From Acanthaster planci (taxonomy: Eukaryota; Echinodermata; Asteroidea; Valvatida; Acanthasteridae): a stretch of DNA of 61,654 bases. Shown here piece by piece: positions 11,662-22,516 of the stretch. How positions within the stretch are numbered: the first letter of the stretch is position 1; each line of letters opens with the position of its first letter. The position numbers were made by a program, and so were the translations under genes. The notes under the pieces were generated by a model. It was not told where the DNA came from. It did not search any database and worked only from the letters and a program-made list of their open reading frames with translations. Where the stretch lies: the NCBI RefSeq assembly GCF_001949145.1, contig NW_019091514.1, positions 541,896 to 603,549 of the forward strand, written 5' to 3'.

Positions 11662-13267
11662 GCGCTCGGCGATGAGCGAAGCACCCGGAAACAAGACAGT
11701 TTAATCCATCCCTTTTACACAATTATGTTCATGCCTGAATCCCACACAGCCAGAAGCTAGTAAAATCATGGCTCTTGACTCAGGCAAGTGGACCCCAAAA
11801 GTAATCGATCAACATCAAGCTCAGACGAAATAGTAGTTTGCCCCTTATTTCCATACCGATTAGAATTTTAACAAAGTCCCTTTTGCTAACTTGAACACTA
11901 TGAAACTTGGACAGGAACAGTGCTCGTTTTTCAAGTACATAAGGAAGTTGCTGTAAAGAGGCTTGCTTCACAGGGCAAGGTATCTGAAGAAATAAACCAC
12001 GTATCAGATCCACCACAAAACATAACATGTTATTTAGCAGAACTGTTCGATTCCCGATTCACTTTCCCTGGAAAAAAAATGGCCTGCATGATACCATTGA
12101 GGGTGCATTCCGTAATGGTTGTATTTCTACGCGCGAGCTCATGAGTATATTTTGTGATCCCACGGGTTCTTACAGTGAGACATGCCATAACCAGGAGGGA
12201 TCACAGAAACATTTCTGTAAATCCCGACTTTGGGACTGGCAGTTTACAGTTCGGATTATTTCTTTCGCAAAAGCCCTAAATTGCGGGCCTAGTTGGATAG
12301 AGGCGGACGGCGACAATCAGAGCTGGGCGAATAGTTTTACTATTTTGGAGGTATCTTAGGATAAAGGCAAATAAAAACAAATCGTGGCTAAAACCCATAA
12401 CATTGAAAGGAAAAGTGATCTTCTGGCCATAATCTTCAATTTCCGGTGAAAAAAGGAGACAAACCTCCTGCGAGAGTCAACAGGCGGTGCGTTTTCGCTC
12501 TTAATTTTTATTGCTTTCTATGGGCGCGTATTATGGTGTAGTGCAACCTGCGAGAGTTCAGGGGTGCACCACTACAAATAAATTCCCATATACAGCAATG
12601 ATAAACACCCACACTTCACAATTATTTAAATATACTCACAACTCTCACAGGTGTCTAAGCTGCACAGAAAAACGATGATCGATATGTCCCCTTTCGTTTT
12701 CCTTTCAATTTTCGGGGGGGTTGACCAATGGATTTTTGAGAAATTTTCACCAGAAGCAGACTACCCCTAAAAAGAAGAAAATGTCCCTGCCCAGAAAAGC
12801 GGCCATTTGGAAAAACCATCCCTCTGAAAAATGGCCAAATAGTGCCACTTTCGGACCCGACTGCACCCAAATTGCTCATAATTGCAAGACCAAAGTCCGG
12901 GCTGGAGGTTCAGTGCCACATTTCTCCAATTCCTCGATTTCACGGCTCTGAGGACTCTCTACTATAGAATATTTTGAGTTTGTAACTTTTACTAATGACC
13001 TTGGCGGACAAATTTTGGCCTTGTTTGCAAGGGTGCACCCTCAGACGTGTCCGGACGTACGTGTAGTCCGGGAACTCTCTCATATTGATGCGCGCATTTA
13101 ATTTACCAAGGAGAAGCTGTCAGGGAGATTTGTGCGCGGCCCCCTTGTGCATTTTGCTACATCATGCACTATTGTAGCGTTGTAATCACTCAGTCTTTGC
13201 AGAGCAAAATTCTGTGCGGTATTACTTGGTTAATGGTTTTGTTATCTACGTAAATATGAACGGCCAA

Positions 13268-13773
13268 NNNNNNNNNNNNNNNNNNNNNNNNNNNNNNNNN
13301 NNNNNNNNNNNNNNNNNNNNNNNNNNNNNNNNNNNNNNNNNNNNNNNNNNNNNNNNNNNNNNNNNNNNNNNNNNNNNNNNNNNNNNNNNNNNNNNNNNNN
13401 NNNNNNNNNNNNNNNNNNNNNNNNNNNNNNNNNNNNNNNNNNNNNNNNNNNNNNNNNNNNNNNNNNNNNNNNNNNNNNNNNNNNNNNNNNNNNNNNNNNN
13501 NNNNNNNNNNNNNNNNNNNNNNNNNNNNNNNNNNNNNNNNNNNNNNNNNNNNNNNNNNNNNNNNNNNNNNNNNNNNNNNNNNNNNNNNNNNNNNNNNNNN
13601 NNNNNNNNNNNNNNNNNNNNNNNNNNNNNNNNNNNNNNNNNNNNNNNNNNNNNNNNNNNNNNNNNNNNNNNNNNNNNNNNNNNNNNNNNNNNNNNNNNNN
13701 NNNNNNNNNNNNNNNNNNNNNNNNNNNNNNNNNNNNNNNNNNNNNNNNNNNNNNNNNNNNNNNNNNNNNNNNN
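13268..13773. other. Assembly gap (506 N)
   Basis: This is an undetermined sequence followed at once by a long T run (13775-13789). Frames spanning it are artefacts. Confidence 1.
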
Positions 13774-14779
13774 CTTTTTTTTTTTTTTTAATTTCCTGAG
13801 CGCAAAACTCCCAAGGCAATTTTTTAGGTTGAATACATGCATTTTTAAAATCTATAATCTGAATTTGAGGCTTTTTATTTCAATGACAGCACACAATGAA
13901 AAAAATATGAACCTCTTACATTTTGAAAGCAAGGAACAGCTTGATATAAAATGTCATAGAAAGCTAATTTTTAACGGATTTTTGTTTGTTTTTGGCATCT
14001 TCTGGGTACAAATATTGTATAAGTTGTGTTTAGGAACATTTAGTGACATTTTGTTCCTGCATACTTTCTAAGTACTTCTAAAACTCGGGAATGGAATACA
14101 ATTGAATGTCTCCAAGGAGGAGAAGAAGCATAATTAATAATTATAATAAATGTATAATTGTCATGAAATAAAAAAAAATAATAAAAATCATGAAATATTC
14201 CTTGAAGTCTAATTAATTCTAATTTTCATTTTACTGTTAAGGTTACTTCGCCCGTGAAGGTCTCTTTGTGTCTACATGTAAAATGTAGGCCAACTGTCAG
14301 TACTTTTAAATTGTGTAACCTTAGGATCATCGACTCTAACCATCAACATTTCTTTATAGGTCAGATTGGACCTACATGGCGTATGGTGGGAGCCACCTCG
14401 ATTAACACCTCACCCGAAACCACGGTTTTTCAGGAGAATTCCTCGTTCAAAAGCATATCCCCTTTTCCTAAGGGTGAGAGGGGTTCATCGCTAACAGGTA
14501 ATTTGAATTAATTCATCACTTTTGGAAATTAGAAAATGTGTTCTGAAATTAAAAAAAATCATATGTCAGATGTGACAGGGACACAAAAAATGGACCCCTA
14601 ATTTCTGGCATTACCCGCTTCTCCCTTTCCCCGAAAAAAACTTAAATTCTCAGTGAATGAAAACCCGGTTACCTACCCACAGCGTTAAACTTAAAGACCT
14701 AAGCACTTCATATGTTTATCCAAGTCCATTAAAGTTTGAAAAAAAGATTCTCACCAAAACTGCCATTGTTTAAACGTGG
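13774..14779. other. Region downstream of the lectin gene
   Basis: This should include the 3' UTR of the minus-strand lectin gene. A minus-strand AATAAA at 13880-13875 is a possible but distant poly(A) signal. 14496-14616 is a dispersed repeat also found at 52865-52983. A plus-strand frame at 14254-14511 is bounded by splice-like signals but has no recognisable domain. Confidence 0.4.
14496..14616. repeat. Dispersed repeat, copy 1 (about 121 bp)
   Basis: It shares long near-identical blocks with 52865-52983, such as GGAAATTAGAAAATGTGTT and GGACCCCTAATTTCTGG, in the same orientation. The other copy is in SPTLC2 intron 1. Confidence 0.8.
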
Positions 14780-16459
14780 CTAATAACAACCTACGACCTC
14801 AAACCTCATGCTGCAGTGCGAGGTCCAATCAGTGGGCAGAATGCGTAAGAATCTAGTATGGATGGCTCGCGAGAAACGAGTGGTCACCTCGCTGTCTATG
14901 ACTATGTTACCGGGGAACTGTTGAGAAAACATTATTTGAAATCAGAAGACAATCTTCAAAGTGGAGTACATATTTGTTAATTTTTGGACGGGAGTTTAGT
15001 GACCGAGTCCTTACCTTGAGAGAGAGATTTACTTTTCAACAGGGGTGTACCGGGAATGGTTAGGTTAGTAAGTAAGTTAAAATAAGATTTACACAGTACA
15101 TTTACCAATTTTTCTTATATAACGTTTTAGAAAGTTGTCAAGGGAGAATCGTTCACAACGTATACTTTGGCTGTACTGAGATCATCCCGTTCCATGTGGA
15201 TTGGTTCTCTTTAGCCTGCTTAACCTGTAGACCACGTAAAAGTGCGGGGTTTTCAATTCACCTGGTGGACTGACGAGTTTGTAGGCGGCAAATGCCATAT
15301 TCTTAGCACCAGAACACGAGGTAATGGCCATTAAAATGGGTGGTTGACTTAATGTTTTCAACATAGGCCTAAAACCGGTTACATTCTGTCCAATTGACGG
15401 ATCGAAAGATTTTGGTTGTTATTTTAATTGGAATTTAACACCCATCTTGCATGGGTTTACCTTTGTGGGTGTCCCATCTTCGTTGGATTCTTGACTCCAA
15501 GCCTCGCCATCGTCACTAAACATTACTTGGTACTGTGTAACCCGTTGGACATTATAAGGCGGATCACCACGGCCTTGGGTAATGAGAGCAGTGACGTAGA
15601 CGAAGGTATTGAAATCAACCTGAATCCAGGGATTCGGGTCACTTTGTCCAGCGTCAGCCCAGGCTGCCGGAAATCCTATTCAGAAGTAAGCGGGAAGTGC
15701 ATGTTTTATAAAAGGTTATGCAACAAAATCCATTGTAAATTAACATGTAGGAAAGGGTGTAGCTTTTTCAATTTTTACTTGTTTGTTTGCTTGTTTGTTT
15801 GTTTGTTCGTTCGTTCATTTGTTTTATTAATAATAAACTGCTCCACAAAAGGTTATGAGAGCTGCACTGATCGTCTTTGCTATTGTAGAATTCAATGCGC
15901 ATATCTTTTGTTGAATTGTAGCTTACCTTGAGTATTAAGCCTTGCTCTCGGAGGCGCATAGTTCGCGTCGTTACTAAAAAATGACGAAGCTGTGATGCTA
16001 CCATCCGGAATTCGACCATCCTCCATCCCAAGAGGCCCCTCCTCAGAGCAAACACGTACACCTGTATAGTATCGATGATTTTGCATGTTGTTAGGGCTGG
16101 TTATTGGATACCATTATTTTCTAAAACTAGAAGCAATTAAAAAAGTTATTAGGAGGCCTGACGTTTCGGTCAACGTTGTCATGGTCAACCGCTATCACCA
16201 ATGAACCTGTTAGGAGCACAAACACATTCTTTTACCTCAATTTATACAATACATTGTACATACCAAGCCTGCAATGGAAGGGGATAAGTGCCTTGACGAC
16301 ATGGAGTTGATTCTTGAAAGTCTCCAGTTGAGAGTACAGTGGTCGAAGCGCTATTTCAAGAGCGGAGGTTGTGTTATGTTGGTGTGAGCATTCACTGTTG
16401 GCACAGCTCAGAACCAAGACCACGACACTAGCAACCAGGAGGCAGGCCATCTTGACCAT
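14780..16459 (-). CDS. Secreted single-domain F5/8 type C (discoidin-like) protein
   Basis: Four exons on the minus strand: 16459-16264, 16061-15927, 15675-15461 and 14917-14780. Phases are 1, 2 (one further base carried over) and 0, all introns GT-AG, total 684 nt or 227 aa. Residues 1-22 form a signal peptide with a hydrophobic core (ACLLVASVVVLVLS). Residues about 33-60 are an amphipathic helix that may oligomerise. Residues 70-226 are one F5/8C domain: it opens CSEEGPLGMEDGRIPD, has NPWIQVDF and QYQVMFSDDGEAW in the middle, and closes RFLRILPTDW and FEVVGCY, with its two end cysteines at C70 and C226. Such domains bind glycans or lipids outside the cell, and in echinoderms small F5/8C proteins are often called lectins. 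The ligand here is unknown. The first ATG fits the signal peptide, and TATTTAA lies about 50 bases upstream of it. No close paralogue of the domain was seen in the window. Confidence 0.93.
15779..15820. repeat. (TTTG)n/(TTCG)n microsatellite in a lectin gene intron
   Basis: Tetranucleotide runs of TTTG grading into TTCG lie in the intron between exons 2 and 3 of the F5/8C gene. Confidence 0.9.
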
Positions 16460-16506
16460 TGGAGAGCAGTGTTCATCCCTAGCCTCGATCACTTTCAGAC
16501 CCGCGC

Positions 16507-16513
16507 TTAAATA
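16507..16513 (-). promoter_or_regulatory. TATA-like box of the F5/8C gene
   Basis: The minus strand reads CCTATTTAAGCG. TATTTAA lies 48-54 bases upstream of the start codon, leaving about 20 nt of 5' UTR if transcription starts 30 bases downstream. This fits a tissue-specific or inducible secreted gene. Confidence 0.55.
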
Positions 16514-17297
16514 GGTTTACCGGTGCTCTTGAACCCTTGAACCTGAAAAGTGTGCACGCCAAGGCACCACAAAATGAGAGCAAAACAATTTTATCAGGTC
16601 ATGTTTCCTCCAACTGTACAAAATCAAGTAAATGTCAACAGTCGTGGTATCTATAGCTAGGACTACAAAAAGGTGACTGAATCTATCAAAGGCGAAATTG
16701 TACGGTGGTTCAATGGTGAGTCATACGAGGAAAAAATGTAAGCAAACAGATTTTGTTGAGGGAACAACAAAATTTTGTGGAGGCAAAATTAAAATTTATT
16801 TAAGGGAACAACAAATGTTGTTACTTTACAAAAGCGGACACATCGGACAACTGATCTGACTATTCACCACTGTTAACAAAACCGTTAAGTTCCTTAAAAC
16901 TTAGAACTTAGAGAAAAAAGTCCCTGTTTGGAACGGAGTCGACAGAAAGTGCCTGAGCGAGAACGCTCTGAAATGAAGTTTAGTCCTTAAAATATACTTG
17001 AAGGCTAACGTGAATTTGGGCAGTAGATATTTGTCACAACCTTTCAAAATTGATCTTTTCAAACAGAAGATTCCTCGTGGAATTTGAACCAACTCACCCA
17101 CAATACTATACTTTCCTCTTATACCTGCAATGCCACGATTATGTTTATGTCCAAGACCCCACATAATGACGCTACAGGTACAATTCAGGAAATGCCAAAA
17201 TATATCTCGGCCCAGTTGCAAACATGGGCTTTTCCCCATCTGTAAAATCAGTGGGTAGTCAGATAGAGTGCATCTAAATAAAAAGCAATGTTACTGA

Positions 17298-17531
17298 TTA
17301 GAAGTTTGAAACAAATCCCAGGGTACGTGCAGCTATCACGGGGTCATCCGCCGGAAAGAAGCCCGACGCCCCATCCAAAGGGTTTTTAGTAAATTCATAA
17401 AAAATATTTCTATTCCTGGTTCCTTTAAGAAACGTGACCGACATTTGGTCAAAAGCAACCAGGGGCGTTAGTTGTAGACTATCGCCACCAAGTGCGCACG
17501 ATGTGAATTGGTCCACAAAATTATTTATCAC
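17298..17531 (-). other. Unrecognised open frame, possibly an exon or pseudogene piece
   Basis: 77 codons are open, without an ATG start (GTG first). The sequence contains FLKGTRNRNIFYEFTKNP, and the stretch coding for it is duplicated exactly at 18352-18422, where the frame closes soon after. I cannot assign a family. It could be an exon of an unknown gene or part of an old repeat. Confidence 0.2.
17378..17448. repeat. 71-bp perfect duplication, copy 1
   Basis: This is identical over 71 bases and in the same orientation to 18352-18422, with unrelated sequence on both sides. Confidence 0.95.
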
Positions 17532-18351
17532 AAAGTCGAGAGATACACCGTGTACTATGGAATAATGGCTTAATTGCCAGTCTTGAGAGGAGAGTAGTCC
17601 TCATACCTCGTAGAAGCTTCCCCTGTTGACATGTCAGACCGTACCCCCCCCCCTTTGAAAAAAATCAATCAGCCAGAGTCACAATTTTATAGTCTAGTGT
17701 CCCCAACGTGTTGTTAAAAAAGACGTGTTCACTCGGTCGGTCCTCTGATTTCCTGGAACAGGAACGTACTTACAGGAACACAGAGGAAGGTACATGTCTA
17801 GACTTAAAGGAACCAGGAAATAAATTTTCCTGAGAATCACTTTTTGTGTATCTCAGTACTCTTCTTCCATGTATAAAGACTGTTCAAGTTGACATCTTTT
17901 TTGAGTTACATAACTGAAATGTGCACTTTTGCAAACATTGAAAATTGACCAAGCATTTCTGGACAATTGAGGGCACTTTTGCTTTGAGGTAAATCCAGGA
18001 AGACATAGTTCAGGTTGCATGTTCTCATGTTCAAATTGTGAACCCCAAATTTGCCATCTGGGAGCATTTCTGTGAAAAGGATTTTTGCTGGATTATTGCC
18101 ATATACTTGTGCAGCAATAAATTGCCAAAGAAAATAAAATCTGGCACAGCAGTGGTTAAAAAAATCTAGAAATTTTCTGTGCACAGATCAGTGCAAAATT
18201 AAGATTCACTGCCTTGGATGACATCATAGTTCTTCTCATGAATATGCAAATATGCATTAATATAAAACCACAAAAAGCATCAGAATATGGGTTAAAATTG
18301 CAAAACAAATATTTAAAATCAGGTTAATTTGAAACCTAAAGATGCAGTTTC

Positions 18352-18422
18352 AAGGGTTTTTAGTAAATTCATAAAAAATATTTCTATTCCTGGTTCCTTT
18401 AAGAAACGTGACCGACATTTGG
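18352..18422. repeat. 71-bp perfect duplication, copy 2
   Basis: This is the second copy of the 71-bp segment at 17378-17448, 974 bases away. Confidence 0.95.
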
Positions 18423-21254
18423 CCAGATGTCATCGATGTATTCCCCGAGAAATGACCATGAGTACCAATGACGTCCCAGTGGCTCGTCTTTGACATGTTG
18501 AGAAGCCATTAGCCCATTTAAAGGGTGTTTTGTCAAGTTTTTATTATAACTTTTTCACTTTTTAATGTTTTATAGCTCGATGCATGTTACATATAACTTT
18601 TTCTCAACAAAATAACTGGCGTTTTCGTGGAGGCGCCAGTGCGACTGACGAAAGTCAAAATTATTGAAAAAGAGGAGTACAGTGCGCAGTTCTTGAGACT
18701 AGGCTCTGCCCAATCTTCACTCACTTCCAGAGGATTTATCAGAGGGTACGAAGGATGTCTTTTATAATATAAAGCAGGCTTCACCCATGCTTGTAAAGTG
18801 AACAAGATGTCTTGTTGAGATGACTCACAGAAAAAAATCTGGTCTCGTCGTGTGTCTGCCTTTGATCCGCTGAGGTTACCTTTACCATACGGTTGCAGAA
18901 GGCACACTGTATTAAAACACTGTAGCCTTGAACATCAAATTACCGTAACAACAAAACTCTGTGTGTGATTGAGTTCAAACTTCCAATTAATAATAAGATG
19001 AAGTTCTTTTTCTACTTGCATGCTAAGTTTTTTTTTTTAATCAAGCATGGCACAGCCAAGTTTTTTGGGGCGGATTCCACCCCCCCCAGCTGTGAGATGT
19101 GCCAAAATAACCTGTCTCTTTTCGGGTTTAAGAATTTCAAATACTCGCATAGATGACCATCCGCACTAGCGTTCCACTGCAGGTACTTCTTCGAGCAGCG
19201 CAATTTGTGTCATCGAGTCTTTTTGACCGGCAAACATGACGAGCGGACATTCACATCATGAATGTGGATTATTTTCTAAGATAAGCTCTATGCTGTGTTC
19301 AAAATTTATGCAGCAGCATAAAATCTTACTCTGTGAAGAAATTATTTTTTAAGCAGTATATTTATAACTGATATATAGTCAGTCAAAAATGAAGGAAACC
19401 TTGACTCTTAGGACGGAACGGCCAGTACGCGCGGTTCGTAGGCGTATAATGATGAGGAGAAGAAGGCCACGATGAAGGGTTTGAAGACCGGCCACAACAC
19501 ATGCATCGGGTAGCAGTCTTAACTGGATTGCTACTAAGAAAAGAATTTTGATATTAAAATAAAGTCATGAACGGAAACTAGCTCTTGTAATTTCAATTTT
19601 TTTTCAAATTTTTCAACTTTTTGATATTTTTGATAGTTTTCAAAAATGTCTGTGACACTTCTTATCTGATTGGATTTGTACTTTAGTACAAGATTCCACC
19701 TTTAAGGGGCTTCTGACATGTTGCATAAACAATTTCGTATCTGGAAACACGTACACTTTGACCAAAAAGGTTGACCCTTTTTTTTCAGCTGAGTTCATAT
19801 CTTGTGACATTGTTAAATTGTTGGTGCAACATGATTATGTTCACGCAGCTTGCTGAAAACGTCACCCACGTTGAGTGACTTTCAATTGGGCTCTGCACTC
19901 TAAATACATGTACATGTATGTCATTATTCATTCAACTCTTCAATTCCAACATTTTCCTCTATATACCGCTGGTCTTAATGCAGGTTTGGAGACTTCCTCC
20001 CTTGCGTACATTTGATTCAAATTAATTTGAAACCGACGACAAATGATGACGATAAAAATTCCATCTAGTCCGACTGAAGTTAAAATGCTCGACGATACGC
20101 TTGTCCTCCATTGGCACTTCAGTTTGTCCAATTGTGGATCCTCAACTGGCCATATACGGAACCAATTTCCCCAACGATTGGTAGTAGAACTGTTGATGCT
20201 GTTGGCAATTCTTGAGGAAAGCGGAATGAAAGCAGAGCTTACCATATACTTCTTCAACTGGATATACAGGTTTCTGTCTGAAAGCGTATCTTTATCTGAT
20301 AATATTTAGATTGTCGAAAATTTCTTTTCAAAGGGGAAAATTTAGGCATTATTGTAATGGTGCCCATGGCACGTCAGCCGCACAAATTGTGGCCCGAAAC
20401 GAACAGTTACTGCATGCCTGCCTGGAAAATTGTCGAAATAACTCGAGATGTTGCCCTTCCTTGTTTATTCCTAAGCACACACATTTAATTTCAAGGCACT
20501 GTCTCGGTGAAATTCTGAAAAAATATACCTTGATGACATGTTAGTAAATTAACCTTAATAAACGAACGGGAACAGCTTGTCAGAAGTCTGGAAATATAAT
20601 TTTTATTTCTTGAATATACCAATGTTGGGAAGAAATGGGAATTTAATGGATAAAAAAACATCCCGCAATTATACTGCAGACATCCAATCAGCAATCGATT
20701 GTCGGCAAAACGTGCCATTATCAACTACAATAAGACTGATATTATTCATGTAACAGGTACAGTGGTTTCATGTACATGAAAAAAAATGGGTCCTGAAATA
20801 CAGTTCAATCAATTGCCAAACACTGTGAAATAACAGAGAAATCCAAGCAAAGAATGGATACGCGTGCAAGCTAACCCATTGGTATGAATTCGTTGTATGC
20901 CAAGCAAAAGGACGTTAGCAGCTCAGGCACACAAGCATTTTGGAGATAAACGGTTTAAACGTTTTGGGGATCCTATTTGTAAATACAAAAATCACACAAG
21001 TCTGAATCTTAGATTGAAGAAGTTTGGTTGAAAATTAAAATAGCATTGTGACTCATTATAAATTAAAAACCTTAAATTTTAACAGTAATTTACTTTTTAT
21101 GCTGACAACCTTGCGCTGGGAACTCCTCATGCCTAATAATATGTGCGGTAAAAGCAGCATGTTAACTCCTCCTGACCCTGAGTGCCTCCACACTTTGTCA
21201 CACATGCTAACATCCTTATTCCGACAAAATGAAAAATAATCTTCCGTCTTTCAT

Positions 21255-21260
21255 TTTATT
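21255..21260 (-). terminator. Possible poly(A) signal of ADCK1
   Basis: TTTATT on the plus strand (AATAAA on the minus strand) lies about 1.26 kb beyond the ADCK1 stop. I saw no closer canonical hexamer. Confidence 0.3.
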
Positions 21261-22516
21261 ATATAACATGGCGCACTGAGGCGACATACCAAATGAAGGA
21301 TATTTCAAATTTTCAATGTTCTGTCAATTCCCCCCCCCCAAAAAAAACAACCAAAATTTTGATCTTTTGACCCATTTTTCACCCTTACGACCTTCTTCCG
21401 GGCATCCGATAAATCATTCTTTGTTACCTTAAATTTTGAGTGTGCCCATAGAGGTAGAATTGAAGGCATAAACATGCATTAATGAAGATTAATTGTTCAT
21501 GGTCGATGAACAAGCCAAGGAGTCAAAAGAGTGTCACAATAAATATACACGTAATGGTTTTTTTTTAACTTTCTGAAAATAAAGTACTGAAGTGAATGCG
21601 TCAAGCACGAAATCTGTGTAAAAGGCATTAGCACCAGACCAGCAAGTGAACCAACACGAGCATATACATGTGCTCCATTCTTTTACACTACACTTCCTGG
21701 TTCAAATGACATCACTCTTGGGTACTCTATGGCAAGACTAACCTTTGTTGACCTTCTCAAATAAGGAATCCTTCGACCAACATTAACCACGTCCCCAGAA
21801 AGCAAATAAAAATCTCGACAGCAGCAATTTTTCTGTACAAGGCATTTTTGAGTAAAAGATCCTGAAATGAATCAAATGTTCTTCGATGCAATAACATACA
21901 AACAAATGCAGTTGGAGGTCCTGTAAATAAGCCCGTCATCATGCATATATAACATTTCACCTGTCTCATAAAATACAAAAACAACCAAAACCTTGTGCAA
22001 AATGGATACTGTTTGGTATGTGATGTTGACTTCTTCCAATAATGCCAGACAAAATATGGCCTCAATTGGCAACCTCTTGTTATGGTGAACTGTCCTGTGA
22101 ATCATTCTAAGCAGCAGTCTCTCTATACATAATGCTTCTAAATATATTCTCTTTGATTGTCAAGTGTTCCACGAGCACGCCTTAGAAGAGGTATCCTGGC
22201 TACATTGTCCATTATGCAATTTGCAGCTCATGAAGATGCATGTTGTCTTGGATGACTACCATTCAGTGCATAAACCCAAGCTTAATGGAGGTGAGGTGAC
22301 AAGAGGTGTTAAGAGAACAAAAAGCATGAGGCTTACCATGGGAACAAGAACACCTCTAAAATACCCACTGACCAATTAGGAAAGTCACTAGAAGCCAACC
22401 GCATATAACTGACATTTGGTGAACTTATTCACAAAACACTAAATTGCACTTGATATTGTACAAGCACAACATTACTGAGAGAGTGGTGTAATATCCAACC
22501 TAACAATCACCACACA

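Larger units (their letters stand above)
10044..13267. other. Intergenic region with hairpins and CTCF-like motifs
   Basis: No gene is recognised. The stretch contains TAGGCCTA-rich sequence with a GTA/TAC run (10080-10180), one undetermined base (10671), nested palindromes (10882-10929), two CTCF-like motifs (11034-11049 and 11647-11661), and a direct repeat of CCTGCGAGAGT (near 12467 and 12547). Its GC content is locally higher than that of neighbouring DNA. Confidence 0.5.
16514..21253. other. Gene-poor region between the lectin gene and ADCK1
   Basis: No gene is recognised. It holds a minus-strand open frame of 77 codons (17531-17298) without a known domain, a 71-bp perfect duplication (17378-17448 and 18352-18422), homopolymer runs, and several short frames on both strands with no domain. 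Its left end is the upstream region of the F5/8C gene. Confidence 0.5.

Noticed and set aside
13190-14071. Long open frames across 13190-14071 on both strands
   Set aside because: They read through the run of N and are artefacts of undetermined sequence.
14254-14511. Plus-strand exon-like frame with TAG and AG/GTAATT borders
   Set aside because: No recognisable domain, its end overlaps a dispersed repeat, and it is antisense to the likely lectin 3' region.
20311-20544. Cysteine-rich frame (CLENCRNNSRCC) resembling a PAN/apple domain
   Set aside because: Only a short cysteine pattern fits; no flanking exons or further domain parts were found.
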